A stretch of 64,000 bases of DNA from DYRB01 sp963802205 (lineage in GTDB: Bacteria > Pseudomonadota > Gammaproteobacteria > Chromatiales > Chromatiaceae), in NCBI GenBank assembly GCA_963802205.1, contig CAWDHW010000032.1, forward strand, positions 62,001-126,000, written 5' to 3'. The stretch's first letter is position 1; every line of letters starts with the position of its first letter. The position numbers and the translations under genes are program-made. The notes beneath the pieces are model-generated. The model was not told the DNA's origin. It did not search any database and was given only the letters and a program-made list of their open reading frames with translations. Positions 20,450-30,731 of this stretch are shown here, one piece after another.

Positions 20450-20506
20450 GGCTTGATGTCTCTAGTGAGTTGCCGGACAGCAGGTGCTTAGGGTTGAAGA
20501 TCGAAA

Positions 20507-23068
20507 TTAAAGCAGCTCAAGGTACCGCGATGCGATCGCCCGCCAACCCAAATCCATTACGAATCGCCGGCCCGCCTGGCCCATCGCTCGACGCGCCGGC
20601 GCATCATTCAAGAGATCGGCTATGGCCTGTGCAAAATCGTCGTAGCTATTCGCGATTACCGCCTGAATGCCGGGTTCGATCGGTATGCCCTCGGCACCCT
20701 TCGACGTGCTGACGACTGGAATCCCAGCGGCGAAGTAATCGAGAATCTTCATTCGGGTTCCCCCCCCCTTCTGCAGAGGCACCACCGCTATGTCCGCCGC
20801 CTTGAGGTAGGGCGCAACCGACGGGACGGGACCGCTAAAGATCATATCGCGATGTAGCGACCCCTCCGGTGGATTTCGCCCTATCGCCAAGACCGTCGCC
20901 TTCGCCCCAAGACGTTCAAGACGGGGCAGAATCTCCCTAGCCATCACTGCCATCGCCTCCAGGTTCGGTGGATAGAGATAGATGCCATGGTAGACGAGGA
21001 TCGCCCGTTCCATGGGGATCCCGAACGCTGCGTGCAGGTCCAACGGTGCAGCGTGATCGAACTCCTCAAGGTCCACACCGTGCGGAATGACATGGATGTG
21101 TTCTCCACCGACTCCGTCGGCGATCAGCCGCTCCCGATCCGAATCCGACACAGTAATCACAATATCGGAGCGACGACATAAACCGATTTCTACATCCTTA
21201 AGAAAACGCAGCCCATCGGCATCCAGCCCAGGATTCTGTTCCGCCAAACGCTTATATTCCACATTGTGCTCTGCCAGCAGTGCGGTCCCACCAAGGAGAT
21301 CGCGGGCCCAGACCGCTGCCCTCGCATACCCTGGGAATTCCGCTTGATACACCCGCGCGCCTTTTCCCAAAGCAAGGTAAATTGCACGAACGATGAAGCT
21401 CCAATCGAATACGGCATCATACAAAAAGGCATCGTCGGTTGGCACGCCCGCGGCGACCACGGCTTCCCTGACCCGCTTCGGCGCCGGGCCGAAATGCCTC
21501 AGTACCCGAGGAAAATGGCGCTCGTAAGACACGCCACCCTTAACTTCATAGTATGTCGTACGATTCTCGCTGAGCAAATACACCGCCTTGACGCGGTGCG
21601 AAAGCGCCCAAGCCGTCCGGTCTATCTTAACCGCCGCACCGTGGTTTGCGGGACGAATATCGGAGCGCGAAATGAGAATAATCGAATTATTCGAGTGGAT
21701 CTTAGCGACAGCTCGAATTATTGGTCGAAACAAACCCTTGAGTGCGAGACGTGTCGTAGCGGCTACGCCCTGGAGAGCCGGGGTACCGGGATTCGTTCCC
21801 GTCCTGGGAAGGGCGTCGGCCATCCCGGGTACTCCCACCTGCCCGGAGGGCGGCCGAATGCTGACCTCGGACCCTTCTGTGGCCTGCCTGTCGGACTCAT
21901 TCGGTCCCAAAGGTACGAGGGATTCGCCCAGTGCTGGCTTTACGGGGTCACGTAAGAATTTTACAACGGGTTGAATAGAATGTGCGTAGTGGAAATGCGC
22001 ATCAACCAGTCGTAGTGCATTGGCGGACTTCAGGGAGACGGTCTCTGGGCACTCAAAAATCTCCCTGACTACCGCATCCAACTGTGCTAGATCGTCGACA
22101 ACCCAGCCAGCATCGTAGTCGCGCACGGACGTCGCCAGTTCTGTATATCCGTTACAGATGAGCGGCAAGCCATTACTCAAGAACTCCATCGCCCGGAAAG
22201 ACTGACTGTACTGACGTTCCAAATTCTCTTCCGCGAGTTCCACGCCGATGTGGCATCGGTTACGTAAAAACGACTGCATTTCACCATAAGGTAATAGCGG
22301 GTAACGCTTGACTATCGATTCAGGCCAGCTCGCCTCGATAAGACTAAGGGAAGGTGCCCCCTGTGGAGCAGCGTAGACATAGTTTCCGGAAAATAGTGCA
22401 AGTTCTGCACGATCTTTGCCCCAACCGGCAAGCGATTTCACCAGACGGTCAAACCATACTTCGGTTTGACGCCAAGGCCAGGTCACTCCCCCAGACACAA
22501 AGCGGAGGGAACCGGCTGCACCGACGGCACCCCGGCCGGCATTGATCTCCGTCGAAATAGGGACAACATCAATTGGTGCAGCGACGCGGCAGTCGAACCC
22601 TGCAAGTATTAGCCAGCCGAGAAGAAAGCTGCCTTGTCGCCGATTACCGACCAGAAACCGGTCTGCCCGTCGATAGCAAGAAAGTGTGCGCCATACCTCC
22701 GACGGTAGATCCAAATGATCCTGATACATCGCCTCCAATATGCGCGGTGCGACCACGTCAAGGATGATCGGCATATCCAACTGGTCCGGCAGCTCCTCAA
22801 TGAGTTCCCAGTAGCCGACGATCAGGGCGTCAGGCAGCTCTTCCTTAATCAGCTGCGCCAGCGCAGACCGGTCGGCATAGGGGCGAACCAAAATCCGCGC
22901 CTCAGGCCGAGGATCTGCTGCCCTGCCCAACCCCTCGGGATAGGTATGTACAATATCGAATCCCGACTCGGCTAAACCTCGCTCCAAATAATAGGATCGT
23001 ACACTGTTACCCGAAGCGATCCGGTTCCTATCCAGAAACTCGCCATGCGTGATCAACAGGATCTTCAT
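20507..23068 (-). CDS. Double glycosyltransferase (two GT-B domains)
   Basis: An 853-residue protein with two glycosyltransferase units. Residues 1-370 form a GT-B-like domain (KILLITHGEFLDRNRIASG at the start; QSFRAMEFLSNGLPLICNG in the donor-binding half). Residues about 480-853 are a GT4-type transferase (AEHNVEYKRLAEQ, VIPHGVDLEEFD, GGGTRMKILDYFAAGIPVVS). The two halves are joined by a segment around residues 390-450 that looks disordered. Such enzymes can add two different sugars in turn. Donor and acceptor cannot be told from sequence. Its start overlaps the stop of the next glycosyltransferase gene by four bases. Confidence 0.82.
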   Translation of the reverse strand: MKILLITHGEFLDRNRIASGNSVRSYYLERGLAESGFDIVHTYPEGLGRAADPRPEARILVRPYADRSALAQLIKEELPDALIVGYWELIEELPDQLDMPIILDVVAPRILEAMYQDHLDLPSEVWRTLSCYRRADRFLVGNRRQGSFLLGWLILAGFDCRVAAPIDVVPISTEINAGRGAVGAAGSLRFVSGGVTWPWRQTEVWFDRLVKSLAGWGKDRAELALFSGNYVYAAPQGAPSLSLIEASWPESIVKRYPLLPYGEMQSFLRNRCHIGVELAEENLERQYSQSFRAMEFLSNGLPLICNGYTELATSVRDYDAGWVVDDLAQLDAVVREIFECPETVSLKSANALRLVDAHFHYAHSIQPVVKFLRDPVKPALGESLVPLGPNESDRQATEGSEVSIRPPSGQVGVPGMADALPRTGTNPGTPALQGVAATTRLALKGLFRPIIRAVAKIHSNNSIILISRSDIRPANHGAAVKIDRTAWALSHRVKAVYLLSENRTTYYEVKGGVSYERHFPRVLRHFGPAPKRVREAVVAAGVPTDDAFLYDAVFDWSFIVRAIYLALGKGARVYQAEFPGYARAAVWARDLLGGTALLAEHNVEYKRLAEQNPGLDADGLRFLKDVEIGLCRRSDIVITVSDSDRERLIADGVGGEHIHVIPHGVDLEEFDHAAPLDLHAAFGIPMERAILVYHGIYLYPPNLEAMAVMAREILPRLERLGAKATVLAIGRNPPEGSLHRDMIFSGPVPSVAPYLKAADIAVVPLQKGGGTRMKILDYFAAGIPVVSTSKGAEGIPIEPGIQAVIANSYDDFAQAIADLLNDAPARRAMGQAGRRFVMDLGWRAIASRYLELL

Positions 23069-25479
23069 TTAACCAAATCCGCTAGTAGATCTTTAATAGC
23101 CGTACGTGCGGAGTCCCGGGAAAAATGAGTTCTTACGTTGGCGAGGCCGTTCTGCGAAAGCGCTTGCCACAGATGTTGATCCAGATACAGCCGGACAACT
23201 TGATCCGCGAATGCCTGTGCATCTTCGCCGATCAAGATGTCCCTTTCAGGCTCAAGAAACATTCCCTCTGCGGCACACGGCGAAGCGACCACTGGAACGC
23301 CGTAGGCCATACTCATGTTAACCTTTCCCTTAACGCCAGCCCCATAGCGAAGTGGCGCTACAGAAAGGCGGGCCCTGGAAAAGTAAGACGTTACGTCGGG
23401 AACAAACCCGGTTACAAATATTCCCCGGTCTACATCTCCCAGCTCCAGGATCTCTGCCGGCGCCTGGCTACCGATGATGTAGGTCGGTACGACCCCCAAT
23501 TGTGCGGAGACCAAAGGGAGGATCTCTGTGACGTAGTACACCATCGCATCGACATTGGGCGGGTGGTTGAATCCCCCAATGAAAACGATGGCATCGCGCT
23601 CCGAATACGGGCTGTCCGTTGGCTGAAGGTCGTGGATGTTGCTTAGTATTGCCACCCGCGCATCCGGAACCTCGGTGGCCAGCAGGTCGCGCTCAACTGA
23701 ACTCACAACCAGGGTGCAGTCGGCCTTTCGCATCAGGGAAATTTCCTGAACCTTGCGCCGAAGAGCCCTTTCCCTCGTGGCTGGGTCATTTCGCAGCTCC
23801 GCCTCACGCTGCTCCCGAAGAAAGTGAAGATCTACAGTGTCGTACCACACCGAGGCATCGGGTGCATGGAGACGGACGCTCTCCAGGAGTGGCTCAGCGA
23901 CATCGGCGCGACTGAGCACCACGACATCAAAAGCCCGACCGCGATCTTCCAACAACTTTACTATCGACTGAACTTGCGGGAACGAAAAGACCTCAACACC
24001 ACGCTGCTGAAGTTGCCGACCATAGTGGCCCTGAAATTCCAGGTTAGACGGGACAAAGGACACATGCCAACCCAAATCGAGAAATGATTCAAGCAGGTTA
24101 ACCATCCGCAGAGACCCGGAATCTTGATCCGGTGTCAGCATGACCGCATCGACCACTAGAACCCGCCGCCTCTTGTTCCCTACCTCAAAAACCTCTCCCT
24201 CACACTCCCGGGTTGCCACTTCCTGCACACTTACCCGCACCCCCGGTTGGTAGAAAACACGCCACCCCTGGGACCGCATGCGCTCTAGTGGTGCGACTAG
24301 CCCCGTCTCATTCTCGGCGGACGATACCGAGCGAAAGTCCGCTTCTTGCATGGCCTTGCGGTTTAACAATAAGCACGACTGAGACCCAATATCCACCTCT
24401 CGGACGAAATTATACTCTGGGGCTTCAGGATCATCGCCCATGCCGATCACTTTGTATTGACCATCTTGGCCCCGGATCCCGCCAGCGTGAATTAGCGCAC
24501 CATCACGCCCAACCACCTTTGCGCAGACAGCTCCCGTCGACGGGACGCGTTGCGCCGTTTCGAGTAGCTGCTGGATCCAATCGATGGGGGTGACATACGG
24601 GGTGGACGCAAGTAGCATCCAGTCCCCTGTTGCGGCGTCTAAAGCGGCCCGCACTCGTTCCCCGTACTGGGCGCTGGGGACGACCGCGAGTGCGCGCAGT
24701 CCCCGCGTCGTCTTAGTAAGTCGTTCAGCGATCACGTCGCCTTTAGGGTGAACCAGCAGCACCTCGAACGCTAGCGTTGTCTGCAATCCGGCAAGCCCAG
24801 ACAATAACCCGAGCACGTTGGCCTGCCCGATCTTCCAATCCACCAGGATGGACACTGTCGGGTGAACCCGGATATCGAAGTCTAGCCGTTGATAGGAGGC
24901 GGCATACCATAGTGCTGCAAGGTTGGGGGTGCTGCCTGAACGCTTAGGCCGGAAGCGGGCGAGAACCGACCGCGACACGGCTATGGGACCATATTCCCGA
25001 ACCAAAACGCGAAGGTGCCGAACGTGTTCCCGACCCGCGTCCAGTCTTCTTTTTGCCACCATAGATGTACCAAGGACCCCCTTAATCCTCCCCACTGACT
25101 GCGAAATAAAACTACCCCTGATCTGATCGAGCAGATGCTGAAGGCCGTCCATTGGACCTTGCATCCTTTCTACCAAGGCCAATATGCGCCGGGTGAGCTG
25201 CTGCTGCTCGTCCCCGCCAATATGAATTCGGTGCTTCAGGTCCTCTAAGGCACAACGAACGTGCTCGTAGTCCGATAGCTGGTCGCGACGGCGAAGGGCA
25301 TCGTCTAAACTGGCTACTTGGACTATCTTGAGCCACTGCAGGTTGGCGTCCCTCTCCAATTCAACTGATCGATAGCGCTCTCCCAGTGCAAGGTGCTGTT
25401 GTTCCAGCGCATGATTCTGCACCTTGAGACAATCGATCTCCCACCGCATCCGATCTAGGCTGGCATTAGGATTCCCCAA
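23065..25479 (-). CDS. Composite glycosyltransferase: coiled coil, degenerate GT2, GT4
   Basis: An 804-residue protein. About 120 N-terminal residues are helical and heptad-like (DCLKVQNHALEQQHLALGER). A GT2-like domain follows (about 195-420: HPTVSILVDWKIGQANVLGL, ALDAATGDWMLLASTPYVTP), but where a GT2 enzyme has its DxD metal-binding motif this one reads STPYVT, so the domain may be inactive. The C-terminal third is a GT4-like transferase (VVSSVERDLLATEVPDARVA, RLSVAPLRYGAGVKGKVNMS, AYGVPVVASP). The enzyme probably extends or caps the cluster's glycan. Confidence 0.78.
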   Translation of the reverse strand: MGNPNASLDRMRWEIDCLKVQNHALEQQHLALGERYRSVELERDANLQWLKIVQVASLDDALRRRDQLSDYEHVRCALEDLKHRIHIGGDEQQQLTRRILALVERMQGPMDGLQHLLDQIRGSFISQSVGRIKGVLGTSMVAKRRLDAGREHVRHLRVLVREYGPIAVSRSVLARFRPKRSGSTPNLAALWYAASYQRLDFDIRVHPTVSILVDWKIGQANVLGLLSGLAGLQTTLAFEVLLVHPKGDVIAERLTKTTRGLRALAVVPSAQYGERVRAALDAATGDWMLLASTPYVTPIDWIQQLLETAQRVPSTGAVCAKVVGRDGALIHAGGIRGQDGQYKVIGMGDDPEAPEYNFVREVDIGSQSCLLLNRKAMQEADFRSVSSAENETGLVAPLERMRSQGWRVFYQPGVRVSVQEVATRECEGEVFEVGNKRRRVLVVDAVMLTPDQDSGSLRMVNLLESFLDLGWHVSFVPSNLEFQGHYGRQLQQRGVEVFSFPQVQSIVKLLEDRGRAFDVVVLSRADVAEPLLESVRLHAPDASVWYDTVDLHFLREQREAELRNDPATRERALRRKVQEISLMRKADCTLVVSSVERDLLATEVPDARVAILSNIHDLQPTDSPYSERDAIVFIGGFNHPPNVDAMVYYVTEILPLVSAQLGVVPTYIIGSQAPAEILELGDVDRGIFVTGFVPDVTSYFSRARLSVAPLRYGAGVKGKVNMSMAYGVPVVASPCAAEGMFLEPERDILIGEDAQAFADQVVRLYLDQHLWQALSQNGLANVRTHFSRDSARTAIKDLLADLVK

Positions 25480-25492
25480 GTGCCCCGGAAGA

Positions 25493-26367
25493 CTACCGGC
25501 TACGTCGGCCGGCCGCTTCGTGGTCGCGGACTAATTCATGATACATAGGACGATACTTGGCATAATCGCTAATCATCAACACCTGCTCAAGGCTCCACCG
25601 AGATCGCCATTTGTCGAAGAGTAACCGCCTTACCTGGATCAACCGCCGGGTCTGTCTCTCGAACGCCAAAGCCGCTACCGCCGGCCACCCGATAGATCGC
25701 TGTCACGCGATCAACGTGCACAAGAGTCGGTGAGCGCACTGAGCTGAATCCAGAAGTCCCAATCCTCATACACGTCCAGGGACTCGTCAAAGCGCAGACG
25801 ATCGCCAACCAAGCGCCGGCTAAATAATACCGAATGCATCGGCAAATAGTTTTCAACCAGCAAGCGAACCGGATCGTAGGGCTGATTAAAGACGTAAACC
25901 GACTCCCAGTCGCCGGCCTCATTCTTGGTCCTGCATACGATCCCGGCATAGGCCGCAGTGGCACCCGGACAGCTCTGTACCGCATCCACGAGCGATGCCA
26001 CATGATCCGGCAGGAACCAGTCGTCATCGTCGAGAAAGACGACATAGTCTCCTGCTGCGGCCTCTAACCCCACGTTCGCAGCAGCACCCCGGCCCAACGG
26101 TGTGCCGGTTGAAGCAATACGCACGGGAAACGATCCGCAGGCATCCCGGCTAGGCAGCTCCCCCTGACCTTTGGCGTCGCACAGGATGACTTCAATATTG
26201 GGGTAAGTCTGCCCGGAAACCGAATCCAGCGCCTCGACCAACTCGTCGCGGCCCATAGTGCGGATAATGACCGAAACCAATGGCGTGCTGCCCGCCAAAG
26301 CCTTCTCACTGCCTAAAGGATTCGCGGTCACCGTGGCCGCGCGCTCTGGGGTAACGTCCACTTCCAT
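25493..26367 (-). pseudogene. Family 2 glycosyltransferase with two frameshifts
   Basis: The first 215 codons give a normal GT2 domain: PLVSVIIRTMGRDELVEALD, DYVVFLDDDDWFLPDHVASL with an intact DDD motif, and RFDESLDVYEDWDFWIQLSA. Near 25725 the frame shifts and the protein continues VHVDRVTAIYRVAGGSGF. Near 25620 it shifts again into LLFDKWRSRWSLEQVL then ISDYAKYRPMYHELVRDHEA, ending at 25493. The pieces together resemble the neighbour's GT2 domain in order and spacing. Two single-base errors could explain it; otherwise the C-terminus is lost. Confidence 0.75.
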
Positions 26368-26413
26368 AATGTACCTTGATGTGGCGGTGCGCCGCTGGTT
26401 AGGACAACAGTCG

Positions 26414-28291
26414 CTACGAGGATCTGGTTGTCGGCCCCCGACCGCGGAGCACAGCCCCGAGGGCGCGCAGTGGGCCGGTCAGCTTCCAGGACGTCGAGTT
26501 TCGCAAGGCCGCAACCGTCTGGTGGAGGTCTGCGATGATGTCGCTGCTGTTGGCCAAGGCCGACGCTCGCTCCGCTAGTTCCCGCCGCAGCATCGTGGCC
26601 AACTGTTCCTCCTGTGCAGCTGCCGCATCCCGTTCGGCCAGTTGCTCGACCAATGTCGCACGCAATTGCTCAATATCTTCGAGAAGCCGCTGCTGCTCTG
26701 CGTTACGGGCTGCAAGCGAATGGGCCAACTCCGCGTGATGGTTGAGATCGACGTCGAGTTCAGCGAGTCGGTTTTGTAGGGCAGCTGACGTGCGCTCACT
26801 GTGTTCTCGCGCGATGTCGACGGAACGAACGGATTCAGCCAATTGGTAACCGGACCAAATCGACTTCCACTTCTGAAGGATGGTGGGCAGTGATTGGGGG
26901 AGGTAGTCCGAAGAATTGCTTCTATCTAAGCCCGCAGCGCCATGGCGTCGGCAGCACGCACTTACCTGGTCGAGGTGTAGAAACTCGGTGAAATGCGACA
27001 ATTGCAGCAAGAAGTCCCAGTCTTGCGACTCGGTGAGAGTTTCATCGAACCGACACCCGTTCTTAATTAACGCCGTCTCGAAGAGAACGGAATTCATCGG
27101 AATATAATTTCTGGTGCGAAGCTTTGCGGCACAAAACTGCTGATTATGATCTTCCGTCTGCACAATTTCGCCATTGGCAAAATAGTCCAGACGGAGCCCG
27201 GTATATGCCGCGTGGCCCGCATCGAACTTCCGCAGGCCAAGGACGAGAGCGGCAATGTGGTCGGGATAAATGATGTGGTCATCATCGAGGATTGCGAGAT
27301 ACTCGCCGCGGGCATCGTCGAGCCCGATGTTGGCTGCTTGGCTGTGTGAAACCGGCTTCTCCGCAGAAAAGAATCGTACCGGGTAGCGCCCCTGCCAATC
27401 AGCCACTTCGGAATGGCAATCTCCCTTAGCGGTTACAACCAGTATCTCGATATTTGGGTAGCTCTGAACAGCAATAGAGTTGAGGGTGTCAACGAGTTTG
27501 GTCCTATTAACGCTACGCACGACCACCGAGACCAGCGGGGGCGCGGCATCCTCTCGGTGGCCCGTCTGCGCATAGTAGACGCCGGGGCGAATCATCGCGA
27601 GCGGGTCAGCGTTGAGTTCACGCTGGCTTACGAGGCGATAGGCCTCCGCCGCACCGACTACGGCTGGCAAGGTATAGGTACGAAAGCGGTTAAGCGCGGC
27701 TATGTGCTGGTCATAGGACTGCTGAGCCAATTGGCTAGGGAAACAACCAACGGCTGCCTGCTTACGTTCCGCGATCTCCGTAACATCCAGCAGCGTATTC
27801 GGGTGCAGAGGGACACCAACCTCGTACATGGCCAAATACAGCGGCCGGACCGATCGGCGCACGGCTTCTACGGTCGCCATGGCTAGCGCGAGGTGGTCGG
27901 GGTGGATTTCCCACCATGACGGTGCATAGACGATGTCGGGCTGAACGTCCTCAATGCACCTGAGTATCCGCTGGATTAGAAATTCGCCATATTCCAAGCT
28001 GCGATCGGGCAGAGCCCAAAAGCAAGGAGCGCCATAGCCCAAGACGTTCGCGGCCGCAATACTCTCCTGCTGCCGGGTTAGGGCATAGTCTCCGGCTCTG
28101 CCGGATGCGCCGTACGCGCCATCGGTGACGATGATGACTTTAACCGGATCGCCAGCCTGGACGTGACGAATGATAGAACCGCCGCAGCCCAGTACTTCAT
28201 CGTCGGGATGGGGGGCAAGCACCAAAACCCGTCCGTGCGGAAGGCAGTCGACGGCGCTATAGGGAATGAACTGTTGTTCCGCGGATGCCAT
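26414..28291 (-). CDS. PIG-L deacetylase / GT2 glycosyltransferase / coiled-coil fusion
   Basis: A 625-residue protein with three parts. Residues 1-220 are a PIG-L (LmbE-like) zinc N-deacetylase: VLVLAPHPDDEVLGCGGS with the metal-binding HPDD motif and WEIHPDHLALA with the third ligand. Residues about 245-450 are an active-looking GT2 domain (PLVSVVVRSVNRTKLVDTLN, GEYLAILDDDHIIYPDHIAA, ESQDWDFLLQLSHF). The last 140 residues are a predicted coiled coil (LEDIEQLRATLVEQLAERDA). The protein could deacetylate an N-acetyl sugar and transfer a sugar to the same glycan. It is an uncommon domain combination. Confidence 0.85.
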   Translation of the reverse strand: MASAEQQFIPYSAVDCLPHGRVLVLAPHPDDEVLGCGGSIIRHVQAGDPVKVIIVTDGAYGASGRAGDYALTRQQESIAAANVLGYGAPCFWALPDRSLEYGEFLIQRILRCIEDVQPDIVYAPSWWEIHPDHLALAMATVEAVRRSVRPLYLAMYEVGVPLHPNTLLDVTEIAERKQAAVGCFPSQLAQQSYDQHIAALNRFRTYTLPAVVGAAEAYRLVSQRELNADPLAMIRPGVYYAQTGHREDAAPPLVSVVVRSVNRTKLVDTLNSIAVQSYPNIEILVVTAKGDCHSEVADWQGRYPVRFFSAEKPVSHSQAANIGLDDARGEYLAILDDDHIIYPDHIAALVLGLRKFDAGHAAYTGLRLDYFANGEIVQTEDHNQQFCAAKLRTRNYIPMNSVLFETALIKNGCRFDETLTESQDWDFLLQLSHFTEFLHLDQVSACCRRHGAAGLDRSNSSDYLPQSLPTILQKWKSIWSGYQLAESVRSVDIAREHSERTSAALQNRLAELDVDLNHHAELAHSLAARNAEQQRLLEDIEQLRATLVEQLAERDAAAAQEEQLATMLRRELAERASALANSSDIIADLHQTVAALRNSTSWKLTGPLRALGAVLRGRGPTTRSS

Positions 28292-28643
28292 GCTGTTTCA
28301 TGCACCGAAATTAGGCGACTTGGCCTGCCAGAAATCAGATGAAATCAGCGCAGAAAGATAAATCCAAGACAACGTGGTAGCCATCAACGGCAATAGGCCC
28401 CCTCACGTTTGAGCGTGGTCAAAGGATCGGACTCCTTGCCCACGCCAAACCTAAGAGAGCCCGTTTCCTTCAGCGATCTTATGAGAAAAAATGGCTACGA
28501 ACGAAGCAAGCCGGGGGCTGGAAGATATTAAGACTATCCAATGGATTGCTTGTCGTGACGCCGCGGCATCTCCCTAGTCAAACGCAGGTACTTCACGAAA
28601 GCAAAGGCGATCATTCATGTCGAAGGCCCGCCTGCGCCCGCTA
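28292..28643. other. Gene-free AT-richer gap in the glycan cluster
   Basis: About 350 bases between the PIG-L fusion gene and the next gene on the same strand. It is visibly less GC-rich than the core genome. On the minus strand a TTGACC (28422-28417) is followed 19 bases later by CCTATT, a weak promoter candidate for the PIG-L gene. I see no open frame with coding character. Confidence 0.4.
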
Positions 28644-29889
28644 TCATGACATAGCCACGTGGTCCAGTGCAACACTACTCGGGCAGCCCGAGTCTTTGAC
28701 CAGCGTGCCCACGAGGTCGGCTCCGTCGCGCTCCCAGGAGAACCGCCAGCCCGCACATGTCGTGAGACGGCGAACCGCCGGAGGGGCTGCGGGCGTCATG
28801 GTTTCCACAGAGATATTGAAATCTCTCTGGCAGGGAGGTCCAATCGAGCCCGGGTTCGCTGGGACCATCGCCCCCGTGCTTGATGGGCAACCGAAGCTTG
28901 AGGACTCCCCCAGGCCTTAGGATTCGCCGGCATTCATTTAGCCAGGCTGAAAGGTCATGTGATGGGTCCGCGAAGGACGTCAGCGCCAACACCTCAGAAA
29001 GGCTGCCATCTGGCCAGGGCCAGGGGACCTCGCGTAGGTCGTGTGCGAAATCCAGTTGCGCCGCCGCACTGTGGCCGTGATGGAGGAAACCCTCACGCGG
29101 AAACAGGTCTGCACCGAGCTGAAGGCGTTCCGCGCGCTGGAGACTTGCCAATGGGGGCAGTCGGTCCGGAAACCTCCGCACCCAATAGTCCCAACAGGCC
29201 CACCCTTGCTCCAGCCAGCCCGGTGTGGTGTGGAGACCGATATCACGTCCGTTCAGCGTCCAGTATCCCTCTTTCGGTGCAGGGGACGACCCATACCACC
29301 GCACCGACCGGGCTATGCCACGGCTGGCCAGGTATCCGCTCAATAAGATGTCGTCGTGGAACCGAAAGGCGTCCAGCGCCTCAAGGTGCCGATAGACATC
29401 TTGCTTGAAGAACCTGCGGCGATAGAGAACGCCTCGATAGCCCTCCAGGACGTGCACGGGTTGCAGCATGGCGGCACCGGGAACATCCTCATTCAGATGC
29501 ACGACCTCAGGACCCGCCGCGCCTGCGGTGACGGTCCAGCCCGTGAATCCGATTGCGTGATCGGGCAGAATCGCTCCGGCCTGCACCAATCGATCGATGA
29601 GGTCGGGGGGATACTCCACGTCATCATCGACCGGGATGATCGCTGTATCGGGGTGCGCTTCGATGGCGAGCAGAGGAAGGAGCTTCATTGCAGGCCCGAG
29701 ATCCGGACCCGATCTGACATCGACACCCGGAAAGCGGTAGGCCGGATCGTCGGCAGCGAAATGCTCCGCCGGAAGCCAGAGATAAATCGCATCGGGGGCG
29801 CGCGTCTGCCGCCGCAGAGATTGAATCGTGCGCCTGAGCAGATCGATTCGGCCAGGAATGGTGGTGAGCGAAACGACGATTCGGGTCAT
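28644..29889 (-). pseudogene. Glycosyltransferase-like protein with C-terminal methyltransferase-like part, late frameshift
   Basis: The N-terminal 250 residues (TRIVVSLTTIPGRIDLLRRT, AIIPVDDDVEYPPDLIDRLV, FHDDILLSGYLASRGI) resemble glycosyltransferase-like proteins of surface glycan clusters, with a DDD motif. From about residue 300, FAHDLREVPWPWPDGSLSEV and LNECRRILRPGGVLKLRLP resemble the second half of a class I methyltransferase, without its SAM-binding first half. After FQYLCGNHD the frame appears to change near 28795, and AVRRLTTCAGWRFSWERDGA to VALDHVAMS in the new frame looks like the genuine ending at 28644; without the shift the protein ends at 28675. Confidence 0.65.
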
Positions 29890-30518
29890 CGTATCAAGGC
29901 CGGCCGATAATAGATGTCATCCGATCCGATTCTGGCACCCTTCGCATAGCCATGGGATGCCATCAGGGCATCGCTGTCATAATTCTGGAAGTTATTTTCG
30001 ATACAAAATACCGCCACCGTTAGCCGGTCCCACGGAAACGACCGCATGACCTTTTCCTCTGTACCTTCGGTGTCAATGCTCATCAGATCGATATGATCGA
30101 GCCGGTGCCTGTCTGCCAACCAACCGAGGGTGCGGACATTGACGTTGATAGTCTCCTGATCCGCTTGCGGTATATGCTGCCTGATGCGCTCCAGGTGCTG
30201 TGGCTCCATATCCCCAACCAGCCCCGACCAACCGTACAAGCCACCGCGGATTTTCTTAAACCGCATCACCGAGTCTTCACTGGAGATTGCGACATTTTCA
30301 TGCTTGCAATGTGGTCTGTTTTGCACGAGTAGCGCAAACGCCTCGGGATTGGGTTCAATCAAGACGCCAGTCCAGTGTTGGTCCCTCTCAAAAAACAGAG
30401 AATTGCTGTCGAGTACGCCATCCAGCGCGCCAAACTCGACAAAGGTGCCTCCCTGAAAATTCTTGAAATACGTTTCGTGGATAAATTTATCCTGCCCGTA
30501 CTGCGAATAATAGGTCAT
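29886..30518 (-). CDS. FkbM family methyltransferase
   Basis: A 210-residue protein beginning YYSQYGQDKFIHETYF, with the SAM-binding region GGTFVEFGALDGVLDSNSLF, GVLIEPNPEAFALL and LDHIDLMSIDTEGTEEKVM; these blocks are typical of the FkbM-type methyltransferases found in polysaccharide clusters. It would O-methylate a sugar, perhaps as a chain cap. Its stop overlaps the start of the next gene (29889), so it is probably the first gene of this glycan operon. The 213 bases upstream to dnaN hold no gene. Confidence 0.85.
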   Translation of the reverse strand: MTYYSQYGQDKFIHETYFKNFQGGTFVEFGALDGVLDSNSLFFERDQHWTGVLIEPNPEAFALLVQNRPHCKHENVAISSEDSVMRFKKIRGGLYGWSGLVGDMEPQHLERIRQHIPQADQETINVNVRTLGWLADRHRLDHIDLMSIDTEGTEEKVMRSFPWDRLTVAVFCIENNFQNYDSDALMASHGYAKGARIGSDDIYYRPALIR

Positions 30519-30731
30519 GGCGTATTACTCTCGAAAGCTCTAATGACGGCGCGCCTGCGTTGGCCATCCCCAGTAAACCCTAGCTACCGATCACCCGGAG
30601 GCCTGGGGTCGTGCCCGCTCCACCGGGGATTGGCCGCCCTCTGATAGGCGGAAAATTCCTCGCCGTGAGGTTCACTGAGGTTGCTGACACCGGGCTCCAG
30701 GCTCACGAAAAGTGGGGGTTCCGGCCGCCGA

